Below, one piece after another: positions 1-13,350 of a stretch of DNA of 64,000 bases. Positions within the stretch are counted from its first letter, which is position 1. Each line of letters opens with the position of its first letter. A model generated the notes under the pieces. The model made no database searches. It worked only from the letters and a program-made list of their open reading frames with translations, and was not told where the DNA came from. Both the position numbers and the translations under genes were made by a program. Source of the DNA: Aphis gossypii. Taxonomy: Eukaryota > Arthropoda > Insecta > Hemiptera > Aphididae. The stretch spans positions 41,703,260-41,767,259 of the forward strand of contig NC_065530.1 of NCBI RefSeq assembly GCF_020184175.1, in the 5' to 3' direction.

Positions 1-3000
1 AAGTATTGATAGGGAGCGCGGTGTTTTATGTATTACCTGATTTTTAATCCTCTAAAAGACAAACAAATGTCGTACGATTGAACATTATCTTATGTTCTAT
101 GTCACATCTTTGTTACACGTCTGTCGAATTTTTTCTCTGATAGACGGCGTCTGTTACAATTATAATATTATTATTATTATTATTATTATCGCCCAACGTA
201 CCGCTTTCTTTTTGAATATCTCGGATTTTTTTTTTCTCATTTAAGAATATACTCCCGTGACCGTTGTCTCTCCTCCCTGAAGTTCCCTATGCGGTCATTG
301 TAACTCTAGTTCAATAAAAAAAATCAAAAAAATCGAACAAACTAAAATTAAACTACAAACCATTAACAATATCATTAAGTTACTAAACGATTTACGTTGT
401 TTTTATAAATTACCATCAAAATTTTCCAAAAATGGATTAAAAAAAAAAAAATAAAATAATGTTTTATTCATTGATGAAAATACCTAAAATATCTCTAATA
501 CTTTGGATAATTCTTTTCATCAATTTGATTTAATCCATTTTATAGTAACACATATTATTTCGAACAATATTAAGAATAATGCGATCACTTACGATAATAA
601 TTCGATTTATTGTTGTAAATCATAACTTATTTCGGACTAGAGTAATTGGGGGGTTTCGTTTTTAAATGTGGTGCATTACAATTATTTTGTTTAACCTAAT
701 TATTATTATTATAGTTATAATGAAATGTTATAACCTTTTACCAAACGTTTACTACCATCTAATTTAATTTAATGACTTTTATCTTAATTTAGTGCCTTCT
801 TCAGTATAAGATCAGATATTATATAAATATTTTATAAGTAATTTGATAAACTTCTGAACTTAAGGTATCGTGTAATGTCGGTAATATAATATAGCGAAAT
901 GAATTACGTTTTTGATTGTATACTTTAAATTTTTAAATTCAATAGTGAACATCATAATGAGTTTCTATATCCAATAATAATTAAACAGAGTGTGTTATTT
1001 ATAAATTAACCGTTAAAGATAAAAATCAACTATTAATATTTGCAATTTTATAGTCAAATACACCAAAACGTTCTATAATGCACAATGTTTAAAAATCGGA
1101 AACAAAAATATCGACAATATAATAGTATTTAATTTAAACAAAAATGATAAAACCAATTGCTCGCAATGTCTTTTCTATGAAAACACTAATCAGCGTAAAC
1201 AATTTCAAATGCATTTTTAATAATCATATTCGCATGGGCTTGTACTGGGATCTTAAATGAAATGTTATGATTTTTATTTTTTTCGCGCTCAGACTATCTA
1301 ACGGGATGTCTTTTTTGCGGTGTACAAACTTAAACAAAACAAACGACTATTTGCGATTGGTATTCCACACCGAAAATAGATCGTTTGTAAATCGAAAACA
1401 AATAAAAACGACGGTAATATTGTGTTCTTAACTACAGACAATAACTGTGCACTTAGATTGGCGATGAACCGCGTACACATACAACGGTAATTGACTAATT
1501 GATTATTACTTTGTGGGCTGTGCAAATTTAGGTCTGTTATACGCACCGAATTTTTAGATGTAAAATAACATTAACTCACAAAATCACACTGTCGTGTAGG
1601 GATAATTTGAAAAAGTGCCTTCCGCATGTATCCCGTCGCGGGTAAAAAATGAAAAAAAAAATCGAAACATACAATTACCTAATATATTCTAATGTATATC
1701 TAGTAGGCGGTGTATAATAATAATGATAAATTTATTTTAGAAGTACAAATAAATGTTTTCTTTAAGACTTTTGTGACTTGTATACCTTACAATTTTGTAG
1801 GGTTTTAATAATATTTTAATTGTTTATATTTTGAACCTAATTTTCTATCGATTTTTGGCACAATAAATTCTTTCGTCTGTAAAATGTGACTTTTTATTAT
1901 AAATATACAACAATAATTATTGTAAACAATTTTCTTATAGGTAAATTCAACGCACGTGTAACATTTTAATAATGCACTTTTATTTTAGTAAAAAATCAAA
2001 AAAAAAAATCAAAAAAAAAAAATTAATTAAATCCATAAATTTACAAATGTTTTTAAAATTTTATTTGAATATTGCCTTTTGTTGTTATTGTTATTGTTGT
2101 TTTTTCTTCTTTATTAATTTTTCTTTAATTTTTTATATAAGCAATAAGTTAAGTTTGATAATTTCAACACGTTATTATTAACATTTTGTTCTTCTCGATT
2201 CATATTGTTTATTTTTTCGCGAATAGATTATTGTTAAATTTGATTTATTTACGATTATCACTTGTACGAGTAATACTATGCATTTCACATACATGTATAT
2301 AATATAGTGTCGTCAGATTTATAGTTTTTTTTTATTATTATTATTTATTTATTGATTATTTAGTCATCTTCCAAAAAAAAATTACAATACATAATAATAT
2401 AATAGCTCAAAATTGAATGTTTATTGTCCTTTGTTTGATTTAATTATTAATATGGTCACTATATTATATTTTATACACATAGTAATTTATTTTCATTTTT
2501 TTTTTTTACATTCCTGCACTATATCGTGCTCAAGATTAGATGATTAATTTCTATTCCAAATCGAATATCGCTGCCTTTTATTGGAGTGTTTTGTTATATT
2601 ATTATTGTGATATTAATAACGATGATTATAATGTTGTAGACTGTTTTTTTTTCTTCTTGATTATGTTTATAAAGATATTTTGTGACTTCCACAATACAAT
2701 GTATGATATTATATAGTAATATTATGTTTAAATAGTACGTAAGCCATTGATTTTTTTTCCTGTTTTATGTCGTTTTTTTTCGTTTCATCTTTAATTATAG
2801 CGTAGTAGCAAGTGATTTATTCTATTTGATTAAATTTATTTTCTATACGATTTTATTTCACTTTGTAAATAATAGGCACGGATTAGAAATGAAAAAAACA
2901 AATGTATTGTAAATTTAGTGCTCGTGTATAAAATGTGATTCAAATTTTCGCTGTGCAAATCAAATTAATTAACATTGTTTCTGAAAAAAAAATGTGTACT

Positions 3001-3600
3001 GATTTCTGCATGCATCCCATCCAGTTTTTTTTCTTAAAAATTCGTCATTTTTTTTTAATCATCAACCAAGTTATAATTTATATTTTCTCATCGACAAAAT
3101 ATTACTGTGTTTGATTATAATAAAGTAATATAAGACAAGCGAATTTATAAGTTCTAACATCATATAATCAATAATGTAATTTAATCGTATAAGGTTTGTT
3201 TAAAAACATTTTTGTGTCAAATGAATCATTATCATCTCATTTGTCGGTTTGACCAAATGAAATACAAAAGTTAAAAAAAAAAATGTCTGTAAATATTATA
3301 AAAGTTATAATGTTATTAATTTAAATAATATTTACAAGAATAATAAAAAAAAAAACTTTGAAAATCTCTATAAATCTTATCACGGATTAATAGATTCATT
3401 GTCATGTTTCCAAATTATATACGATTTACGAGTAAAACAGTAGCTTCATTATCTGGACAATGATTGTAATCTAGTTCGTTTTTATGTCTCTATACCTACA
3501 TGTAGCTCATTTATAACGTTGTTCACAGTTTAATGTGACCATAAATAACACAATAAATGTATCAAAATGTTTGATGGCACGTTACTCAATACACAACTCG
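1..3600 (+). other. AT-rich stretch resembling a long 3' UTR
   Basis: No coding frame of interest is visible. From about 1.7 to 3.5 kb the + strand is strongly T-rich, as insect 3' UTRs often are. It carries three Pumilio-type TGTANATA words (2294-2301, 2864-2871, 3288-3295) and an AU-rich-element nonamer, TTATTTATT, near 2341-2353. An AATAAA hexamer at 3552-3557 is followed by a GT-rich stretch near 3569, a plausible cleavage site. The inference is the 3' UTR of a + strand gene lying left of the window. Such words are frequent by chance in DNA this AT-rich, so this is only a suggestion. Ordinary intergenic DNA is the alternative. Confidence 0.2.
167..189. repeat. (ATT)n microsatellite
   Basis: There are nearly eight uninterrupted ATT units. 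Trinucleotide tracts of this type recur throughout the window and are typical of aphid non-coding DNA. Confidence 0.9.
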
Positions 3601-5580
3601 TTCACGTAGATCATAACGATACGAAAGTGTTCAAAAATTAAAAAAAATGTAATTTACCGACACAACAATATAGAAAGATGGTAAAATTTAATATTAGTAA
3701 TTTATTCACTAAATTGTATCGTTGAAAAACTCAATTACATTTCATGCCAAGATAATAAGCATTGCGTAATAGTTGAAAAATATATTTTACATAACTGTGT
3801 ACTATGTGTTGTGTATTTTTTCGATTTACTTTAAATTTATTCACTTATCATTTATTTGACTAACGAGTAATATATTATATATTTTTAAATAATAGTTATT
3901 ATGTATAAATATTTATTAATAATTATTTGAAAAAAAAATAGTGCCATATGTAGCTCAAATTTAAATCCCACAATAAATATGAAAATATATTGTATTATTA
4001 AAATTTTATAACAGTAATATACTGAATACAAATTTGGTTCGATGAAATCCAAGAATTTTAGTATTAGCATTTAAATTTTAAATATTTTAATATTTATATC
4101 AGTATATTATAAGTTCACATATATTTTAAATAAGTTTTGGTTAACAAATGTTGTCACATTATTTAAATTATATTTTATATTATTTCATTCAAGAAATGTT
4201 ATATAATGTATACTAAATCTGTTATAACATATGCATAATGCATATGTATTAACATTTATCCCGTGTTTTTGGATAATGGTCATAATAGTCATTGTTTGAA
4301 CATGTATATAATATTAAGATTTTGAAAACATGATAGAATGATACCCCTCCCGTTTTTTAACATAATGGACTACCTTATCTTAGTTAAGTGTCGTCCATAA
4401 TAGAGGTATAGTACACTCTGGAGAAATACTATGATATAACGTTATATTTTTGTAAAGTATTTAAGTGTAGATACTAGATACTAAATATATTTTAGGGCGA
4501 GAGTTATTTACAAACATAATATGCATTAAAAATTAAAAATTATAATTTAAGATTGAATTTTTGTGCAGCAAATATCTGAAAAACGTAAATATAACTCTTG
4601 AAAAATATTTTTTTTATTTTTAAATTTTTTTCTATCAAACATTTAATAGTTTTTTTTATAAATATTGATCAATAATACAATTCATTATTTTACCATCGGT
4701 TTTGAAACTTTCGCTAGAAAATTATTCAAAACTTGTTATAATTTAGCACCTCCACTTTAAACTTTATAAATTCTTCGAAATTATTCGTATAAATATACAA
4801 GTTATATACTTATATTTTCCACTTAACGATATGCACTTATTATATTAAAAATTATTCAATGGACGCGTGAAAAAAAGATGAGTCTATTAAGAATATAAAA
4901 TCGTAAAATTTATTCGATATATTACACCATGTAAGTTCATCAATAGTATATTATCAATTATAGAAAATAAAACGATGATTCCAAAAAAAATTCATTAGAT
5001 AAATGTGATTTCAAATTAGTTTGTTTTAAACGTATATCAAAAACCATAAATATGGAATTATAATATGTATTTTTATTAAAATATTCAAAATAAATATTTT
5101 AGTATTTAATTTATTATGATGCAAATCGTAAAAAAACGTGTTAATGTATAGAAATTCATGTCTTAGCCTGTGCTGTTTATTTTTTATTATAATATTTTTT
5201 GTGTACAGTAGACATATAAAGCGCATAAAATTTAATCAAATTTATAAAATTTAAGTGTATTATAATGGCGTACACTTTTAAGTTTTATTTTTTTTTACCA
5301 CTAATATTTTTTTTTTTTATATATATAAGATTTGGAGTATGGAATAAAATTTCACAATTTGGTATTTAGTCGATTCTATATACACGAAAACCAATGTCTT
5401 ATAGCATTTTTAGGTATCAAGAAGAAGGTTTGACTACCATATTATCTACACAATCGTATACTATATTATATGATCGAGGCATATAATCTTATATAACCTT
5501 AGGTAATAAAGGTTAGGATATAGTATATTCTTATATAGCATATAGTTTCAAATTAGCGATAACAGACACGTTTGGACTAA
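3601..5580. other. AT-rich non-coding stretch
   Basis: I see no gene here. The segment is AT-rich with many homopolymer runs. The only local structure noted is a short hairpin, arms TAACCTT (5494-5500) and AAGGTTA (5509-5515), inside a longer, imperfectly pairing AT-rich context. Confidence 0.6.
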
Positions 5581-6660
5581 TATAATAGTCCTGTTTTGAT
5601 TTCACACTGCGTGTCGATCATCGTCAATTTTCATTGTATAGACAGCGTACGGTACAGTCCGTACGTAAAAATAATATTTTATTTCAGCTTCTATTGTGTC
5701 CATGAATAATAGTCCACTCAACTGTACAAACTGATTCTCTACTTTGTTTCAATTTTGGAATTATATTATACGGTGCGCTTGCAAAGGGTGTGCGCGATTT
5801 CTTCGTTACGAAACGGCAACGATCGAATTCGATTGGTCACGAAAGCAGCCATAAGCTTTGGGTTTAATATCGATCCAGTCAGGACATTGTGCAATACGGT
5901 TTATGGACAATACAATTTTATCAAATTACAACGATATATATATTTTCTTTTTTTCCGAGAAAACCGCGTCTAATATAATAGAATAAAACTGTTGTAGTTT
6001 GTTTTTTTATTCAGACAGACAGTAGCTTTATTACTACCGTGGATACGCGTTTCTGCCAAATACATACAATATATTATTATACCTAGAGCATATTACCTAC
6101 TATTATAGCTAATTCAGTTTTAACAAACAAAATATCATTATCCGGTCTAAGTTGTTCAATTTCGATAATCGTATCGCGCATACTACTCGACAGCTGCAGT
6201 TGATTAACGTGCTGTCAAAGGATACCCTAACGAATTTTAAATGTGATATGATTTTGAGTTTAACGCATTTTGGCCCAATGTGCAGTGATGTTTAATGAAG
6301 AGTGTGTTCGGCCAGGAACGTGTCTACGGGTCCGTAAACGTAGCGAAAAATCAACGTGCATATAACATTATGACGTGGTAATAATGAACGGTTTGTTATT
6401 AAACGGAAATTTGATGATTTGATAACGCCAACAGTGATCGTATAGATTACACAAAAGGTGTCGGTGTTCAGCAAGCTTTCAAGTGACATCGGAGCGTTCG
6501 CACTAAATTCTAGTTAAAAACATAGTAACCATTTGTGGTATAGACGAGCACAAGTGAGTGTGTCGAGAACGATTTTACAGTAAATATTATAAAACGAGGC
6601 GTATGTATAAGTTTTGATGAAATAATTATTCGCATAGCGTAATATCACTCTATCGTTATT
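5580..6660. other. CpG-containing non-coding island
   Basis: This kilobase is clearly less AT-rich than its flanks and keeps many CpG dinucleotides. Open frames of up to about 70 codons occur on both strands but resemble no family. A 7-bp hairpin has arms CGTACGG (5646-5652) and CCGTACG (5659-5665). A consensus-like + strand splice donor, CACAA followed by GTGAGTG, lies at 6554. The likely role is a regulatory element or a non-coding first exon. The sequence alone does not decide between them. Confidence 0.3.
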
Positions 6661-9544
6661 AGTGTTATGTGTAAACACTGTATTATTCGACTGTAGTGCT
6701 TACCTTTATACACAACACAACATGTACCTATATGATGTTATTATAGTAATATATGTTTATTGTATACATGTAGAGTACTGTATTATGTGTCCTTTTTTTA
6801 TAAGTGTGAAAACTACGTTTATTTTTATAAATTAGTACCAGACATCCCGTAACCCGAGCTAATAATTCGGCAAACAAATCTATTAAACGGAATTTAATGT
6901 ATTAAGTGATCGTGACATATAAAGAATTCGAGTGATCATCTGTAAAACCGCTATTATAAATTTCTCGTATAATCTCAATATTGGTTCAACTTAAATAATT
7001 TTAATGGTTATACAATTGTCTATATGATATATAAAAATATGACCTTATATATGTTGAATTCGTGTTGTTATATAAAATAATAAAATAACGTAATACCGAT
7101 AATGTGTGTATAGTTTAATACTTCATAGCTAATGCTACGGCTTAGATCGTAAAAATAAAAATTAGAGTTTCTGTCACCGTTCCGGTTAATACTGGTATTA
7201 ACACCAACCGTATATCGTATTTTATTATACGTTAGCAGTGTTATTAGGATATACAGATAACATTATGATATAGTAAAAAAATAAAATCTATAACAGTTAT
7301 CTCGTATTATTTAGATTAAACGATTTGTAATATTAGGATTCTCATTGGTCTATTATCCCGTTTAATTTAAGTTACTAAGTTACTAGGTGATCATAAAAAT
7401 AAGGATCTGATAATACAACTAGATAATTATTTTTTTTTTTTTTTTTTAGTATAAATCACGATATAAAATTATTTACCAAAATACGTAATTTCCAACTGAG
7501 TATAAAAATTATAAAAATATATACACAAAAACATCAAAATATACATCCTAAAACTAAACAAAAAAACTATAATATAGTGTGTAGAACATTTTATTTTTGT
7601 TTTGTGTTATATTATAACTTATCAAATTATTATATAGGTACTCATAATTATTAACAAATTATAAGTTTCAAATTCAAATCAAATTTGTATACTTTAACAT
7701 ATTTTGAAATATAATTTGCTTGGAAATATGAAATTAAAAATTAATAAATTATTTAATACGGAAAAAATAATTGAGCAAAGATGGCCTCTATTATTTTAAT
7801 TTATATTATTATTAGTAATATGGTACCTAGGTTAAATATATTTTTGCCAAAAACTTTTCACGTAAAAGTGTCACTGTGAGCATAAAATATATAATAATCG
7901 ACATAAGTAAGAGTTGAAATTAGTAAAAATAAGACTTATTTTAGTAGCAAAAAAGTGTTTGTTCTTTGTTAAAATGCCTAATTTTGATCTAAGATAAATT
8001 AATATTATTCCATCAGGATAAGCTATATTTTAAAATATAGTAAATGTCAAAAACAAATTCAAACTCTTTATAATTATAAGAAAAAAAGGAAAACCCTTGA
8101 ACCAATACAAACTATTGCATACAATTTACATTTGTTAATGTGTCTATTTTAACTTCCTAATTTACATAATAAATAATATGATTTATTAATTGTAATTAAT
8201 TTTTAAACGTTTATTATTTAAGTCGTGTACAATATAAACTATTTTAAATTTAACCATTTATAAATATTATCATGACATTACAATAAATTTCTTTTCTCGA
8301 TTTCTTTTTTTTTTTAATAATAAAATAAAATATGATTTGTATTAAATTTAACCATATTAACATTTCGTTTTTCTCAAATTTGGTTTATTCAGACAATAAT
8401 CTGACAGACAAATGAATTTCTGCCTTTTATAAAACTGTACCGAGTTTACAGTGAATTTTTTCATGCTGATGCCAGTTGATAATTTAACGCAAAGGTATTT
8501 ATTAACAATGTAAAACAAATCAATGACCATAAAAAAAAAAAAATAGAATTTTAAATAGATTTTGGAAAGCATACAATATTTTTTTAAATATAGCTGTTAC
8601 ATGTTTTATTGAACGAATATTCCATTAAGCATAATGTCATATTTATATAATATAGTTATATATATAATAATATTATCTTACATATTTTATCTATTTTAAT
8701 GAAAGATTTACATGAACATAAGAATATTTTATTTTTTATTATATCCTACACATCGTTATCACTTGTTTAATATTGTTGTATAGACTTGTTATATTTATTA
8801 TTTGGTCAATTATTGATATATTAATAAAATAAATAGTAAAATTTAAGTATTTTTTTTTTAAAAAAGCAATTAATTATCACTTTTTCATATTTGAATTATC
8901 TTAAATTCAATTATTCAATTATTTACATTAGAAAATGCTTCACCCTAAGACTGGAAGAATCATTTAACATAAAAGGAGGTATTTATTGACTACATATAAA
9001 AATATTCAAAACTCGTTACTAACTGTGAATATTAAAATAATTTATATTGATCGTATTATATATTATATTATTTAAGAATATGGGTAACTGATTGATTGTT
9101 TTATTGAAATTTGTACATAATGTTTGTTTTTCAAAATGCATTTACTTTCCTTGTATACCATTTTTTTTTTTTTTTTTTAATGTTTATTTTGGCGAAGAAT
9201 TAAGTTAGTTTTGTTTTTTACGTTTAATAAAATACAATATGAGAATATTGTAAAATCATAAAATAATAAGTAAAAAATTATTCATTTTTAATTTTGAAAT
9301 TATTCAAACCATGATTGACCTGACAATACATTTTAATAAGAAATAAAAATTAAATAACAATAAAAATAATATTATTTTGTTTAAAAACGCCAAGAAAATA
9401 ATGTATACAATTATAAATTACATAACTATAAGTATAGAAATCGTACAACACATGCATTTTATTTGAATAATTTTCAAAGTACTAATGCATTTATATACTA
9501 AACTTATCGTGTAAGTGTAATATGATTTATTATAAGAAAAGTAT
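6661..9544. other. AT-rich non-coding stretch
   Basis: I see no gene here. It holds a perfect 8-bp-arm palindrome at 7185-7202 (GTTAATAC, TG, GTATTAAC) and a run of 18 T at 7430-7447 that could be the fossil poly-A of a minus-strand retrocopy. Otherwise it is low-complexity AT-rich DNA. Confidence 0.6.
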
Positions 9545-9624
9545 ACAGTGGAGATTGGAATCTCGATAAGTTTAAAACTTCGATAAGTCGAAAATTTTGA
9601 CTTATCGAGGTTCAACTTTACTGT
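9545..9624. mobile_element. 80-bp palindromic MITE, pogo/Tigger type
   Basis: The left end reads ACAGTGGAG and then a short stretch to CTCGATAAG. The reverse complement of the right end reads ACAGTAAAGTTGAAC and then CTCGATAAG, so the two ends form imperfect terminal inverted repeats of about 25 bp. CAGT...CCTCGATAAG-type ends are typical of pogo/Tigger-like Tc1-mariner elements, which duplicate TA on insertion. A TA lies just left of CAGT, but the right flank reads TGTAA, so the duplication is not clean. The right half contains a further perfect palindrome from CGATAAGTC to GACTTATCG. There is no coding capacity. Confidence 0.6.
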
Positions 9625-12324
9625 GTAATATGTAATGATATAGCATTGGTGACTAATAATAATATATTATCTTACACCTACACATGAATGTACTGAATTT
9701 GCCTATACAAAACGCCGTGTTACACTCATTTTCATTCTAAACGTAAAGTAAAATGAAATATTATAATAAACAATTCATAAATCACAGATTATTAAGGCTC
9801 AATACATTAATTTATATTAGTAACCAGGTAACAAATAAAAAAAAAAACAATAATTTATATATTTTATAGATCAAAATGTCTTTTGAAAGCGCGATTGCAC
9901 TTCTGATATAAATATGATATCGAATTGTTGCAATATAAATTCTCTGACATTCTGTCTTAAAATTAAAATAAATATAAAACAATGTAATTTAAAATGTACT
10001 CGTGAATCTATTTATAACAAATTATATCCAACGTAAAAATTTAAAACAATTTAAAACAAAAAATTACCTATTAAAACAAATATTATATCTTTTAGGTACT
10101 AAGAGTAAAAAAAAAAATGTGATTGATAAGTTTTATTAGACAGTTTTGTAATGAATTTTTAAAAAACTGGTGCTTTACTGTTTTTTTTTTTTTTACTGCA
10201 TGAATATATAAGATACATTTTAGAATATACATCAATATTTTATTTTCTTCATCTCAAAGATCATAATATTATACTTATAGGTGTTCAAAATCATTTCGTG
10301 CGTTTTTATTATTTATTAAATGTAATATTTTTGGACAGCCACCCCTTTTCTTATGAGCCATAACTTCGTTCTTTAAGTTTTATATTTTTTAAAAGGAGAA
10401 GACAAAAATTATATTTAATTTATTTATATATTTTTACATAAAGTATTATTTAATTTAACCGAATGTCCAAACTTACTTTAAAAACTTTTTTCCTGGTATC
10501 GGTTTAAGTTACATAGTCTACTAAAACCTTTTATATTCAATGTATTAAGACACATTTTACTATCAATTCACCAATTTTACAAATAACGTGTAACTTAAAC
10601 TTATTTACTCAGATAATTTTCTTTTTACTAAAAAAAATCATTTAAATAATTGATTATTTGTTTGACATTATCATTACTTTGTAAATTGTAAGTTTATAAA
10701 GTTTTTCACTTTTTCATACTATAAAATATACATATATTTATGTTAATATTAAAATTATACTAATTTTTATCAAAATTTTAAGTAAAGAATTTAGATTTTA
10801 TCCCATATATAACTACATACTTGAATAAATAAAAATAATATCTATTATTATTTATCTAAGTGATTTCTCACCTTGAATATACTATATTTAACTTATTCAT
10901 CAGTAAATAATTCATAATAAAAAACTACGTTTGATAATAATTTGACCTGAATATATAAATTCAATTTCTATGTTGTTTGATTATTACGTGAATATGTATT
11001 ATAGTATAATACACTTACTTATAATTGAGCTCTAGAAATATAAATTTTTATTTATTTTTTAGATTCTAAACAATGATACTAAATATATTGATTTTACAAT
11101 GATCTGTATGTTTTTATTTTTATGTATGCATACCCAATAAGTAGTCAAAAAATGTTTCGATTTTCAACTTTAAGTGTGCTTTTAGATATTAATTTGAATC
11201 CAGTTTGCATTTTAAAAAACGTCAAAATTCAAAATATTTAAAAAAAAAAAAAAAAAAACTGGAAAAAATTAAGAAAAAATAGGAATTATTATACAACTAC
11301 AGTTTTTGATCATTTCGATTTAATTTTTTTTTTGCGTAACTTGAAAACAAAACCCGTTAATATTTATTTGATCATTTTATAGTCTAACTTTAAATGTATT
11401 ACAATTTTTTTGAGCTATTTAAAAACACAAAACATTTTTTTAAATATCGATGAAAAAAAATATGTAAGTTAAAAATAATAAAATATAAAGTTATTCATTA
11501 AAATGTAAACAATAAACATATTTAAATAATATAAGCACAATTTATTTTTATAAAGCTTAACAATATTTATCAAAAGTCAAAAAAAATTAAAAATATTTTG
11601 CCGATGAACATCTATGAAATGTAAAATTTTTATAGGATATAAAGTTGGGTAATCAAATAAAAATGTCCTCATTAGCCATTTAAAATTGAACTATAAAATG
11701 CAAAAAAAAACGACATTTCTTCATGAATATTTGTTCAAATTTAAACAAAATTACATATTAAAATTATAAATAATTCTATTTATTATTTATAATTTTTACA
11801 TGATTCACGGAGTCAGTAGTTATTAATGTATATATTTTATATACACATTGATATTTAAAAATGTAATGTCTTCCATTAAAAGTAATTCAATCTACTACAT
11901 TATAACTTAGTACTTACGTATAGTAAAATAAGCTATTTTACTTTATATCAATAGACATCTAAACACAAAATGCAAAATAAAGTACTTGGTGATATAAGTC
12001 GATATTCCATCTCACTCTATATCGATTTTATGTACAAAAAATGAAAAAAAAATAATAATATATCGTTAAATTCAAATTTAATACATTCATTTAAGCAACT
12101 TACTTGACTATACAGCAGAATGAACCGATTTTCCTACCTCTTTATTTTATTTATTTAAAGTAAACAGCATCATATAAAATAATAATATATTATACATCAA
12201 AATATATTAATAAAACCCTAGCTATAAAAAACTAAAGTAAATATAATTAATATTGTTTTCAAACGTTTTCTAAATTAACAAAGTTTGAAACAATGCAATA
12301 TACAAAATAACAATAAAAAATTAG
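9625..12324. other. AT-rich stretch with a probable old dispersed repeat
   Basis: No gene is visible. From about 11145 to 11660 the sequence looks like a dispersed aphid repeat recalled from other records, with phrases such as TTCGATTTTCAACTTTAAG and a long internal A run. No second copy was found in this window, so this rests on memory. Near 10333 and 10465 there is an inverted 8-bp pair, TTTGGACA and TGTCCAAA, around 125 bp. The rest is low-complexity AT-rich DNA. Confidence 0.35.
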
Positions 12325-13350
12325 GCTGGTGTATACCGTTTTGCTGCGCATTATATTATGTCGAGTGGATCACTATTATGGGCGTGTTAAATTGTAATTA
12401 TATGATGTATCATTCTATACGAAAAACGATTTTAAGCAAAAACGGTTTGTCAGCCTATAACTTAATAGGTAGGTATATTTCAAGATATGTTTTTTGATGT
12501 AGCTATTAAGAGAACTCCATACTTAAAGGAATTATTTCCGTTTTACATGCATACAATAGGAAATGTTCATTTAGCAGAATAATCTTTGTAGTATTAACTT
12601 TTATATTAAAGTTAATATACCTAGTAACAAGCATAGAGGTGATAATATTTATTAATATAAAGGTATTCGCATCTCATAGGATTTTATTGATATTTTAATT
12701 TTTAAATGAGTTACAAACATTCAAAAGTTTTTATATTTTACAAAACTATTATAGCTCAATTTAAAATTAATAAAACATCAATAAAAGGCTAAAATTTATC
12801 TATAAAAGTTAAATTTGAATTTTATGATATGTATATGTAATATGTTTGATTACATTTAAATATACTCTAATATTAAAACTAACAGCATAAAATGGATTAA
12901 AAAAAAAATTGCTATGTAGTATAAATGTAAGACAGAGACAACACACGTGGTTGTAGCATTGTCTTAAAGCAATTTGTTAGATGATATTATATTTTTCGAA
13001 AGTTGTTATTCTTATTATACTATTAGTATTTAATTGTTATATACGAGTAATAATATGTATTTATAGCATATTATTATATCAACTTATATAGCTCAAAATT
13101 TAATAACATCTTTCTGAAAATAAAAATAAATATAAAATATCTATCTTATATAATATAAATTAATCGTCTAAATATTTTTGTATTTTATGTTTTTAGTATA
13201 AACTACTTATGAGGAATTTGTATTAAATTTTAAATACTGATAATAATATAAAAAAAAAGTTTTTTTTTTCTATTTCTAGCTATAAAATGATAGTGAATTT
13301 TTGAAATCTTGACAAATTTGATTAGAATTCTAGCTTAATAGTTAATAATT
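12325..13350 (+). repeat. Dispersed repeat family A, copy 1 (head truncated)
   Basis: This copy matches the repeat at 37.75-38.78 kb in several collinear blocks. The best is a 35-bp core at 12420-12454 containing AACGGTTTGTCAGC, identical at about 31 of 35 positions, with all differences transitions. Other blocks are TATCAACTTATA...TTTAATAACAT near 13075 and TAAACTACTTATGAGGAAT near 13200. The distance from the core to the TATCAACTTA block is about 655 bp here against about 211 bp in copy 2, so this copy holds some 440 bp that copy 2 lacks. The tRNA-like head seen in copy 2 is degraded or missing. The small open frame across 12285-12497 is part of the repeat, not a gene. Confidence 0.6.

Noticed and set aside
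1972..2181. Plus-strand frame of 69 codons
   Set aside because: It is a Lys-rich then Phe/Cys-rich translation of A-rich and T-rich low-complexity DNA.
5494..5515. Hairpin considered as a microRNA precursor
   Set aside because: The stem is short and extends only imperfectly through AT-rich sequence. It matches no insect microRNA that I know.
10333..10470. Inverted TTTGGACA/TGTCCAAA pair around 125 bp
   Set aside because: The arms are only 8 bp and no target duplication is evident, so a MITE call is not justified.
12285..12497. Plus-strand frame of 70 codons
   Set aside because: It lies within dispersed repeat family A and is homologous to non-coding repeat DNA at 37.8 kb.
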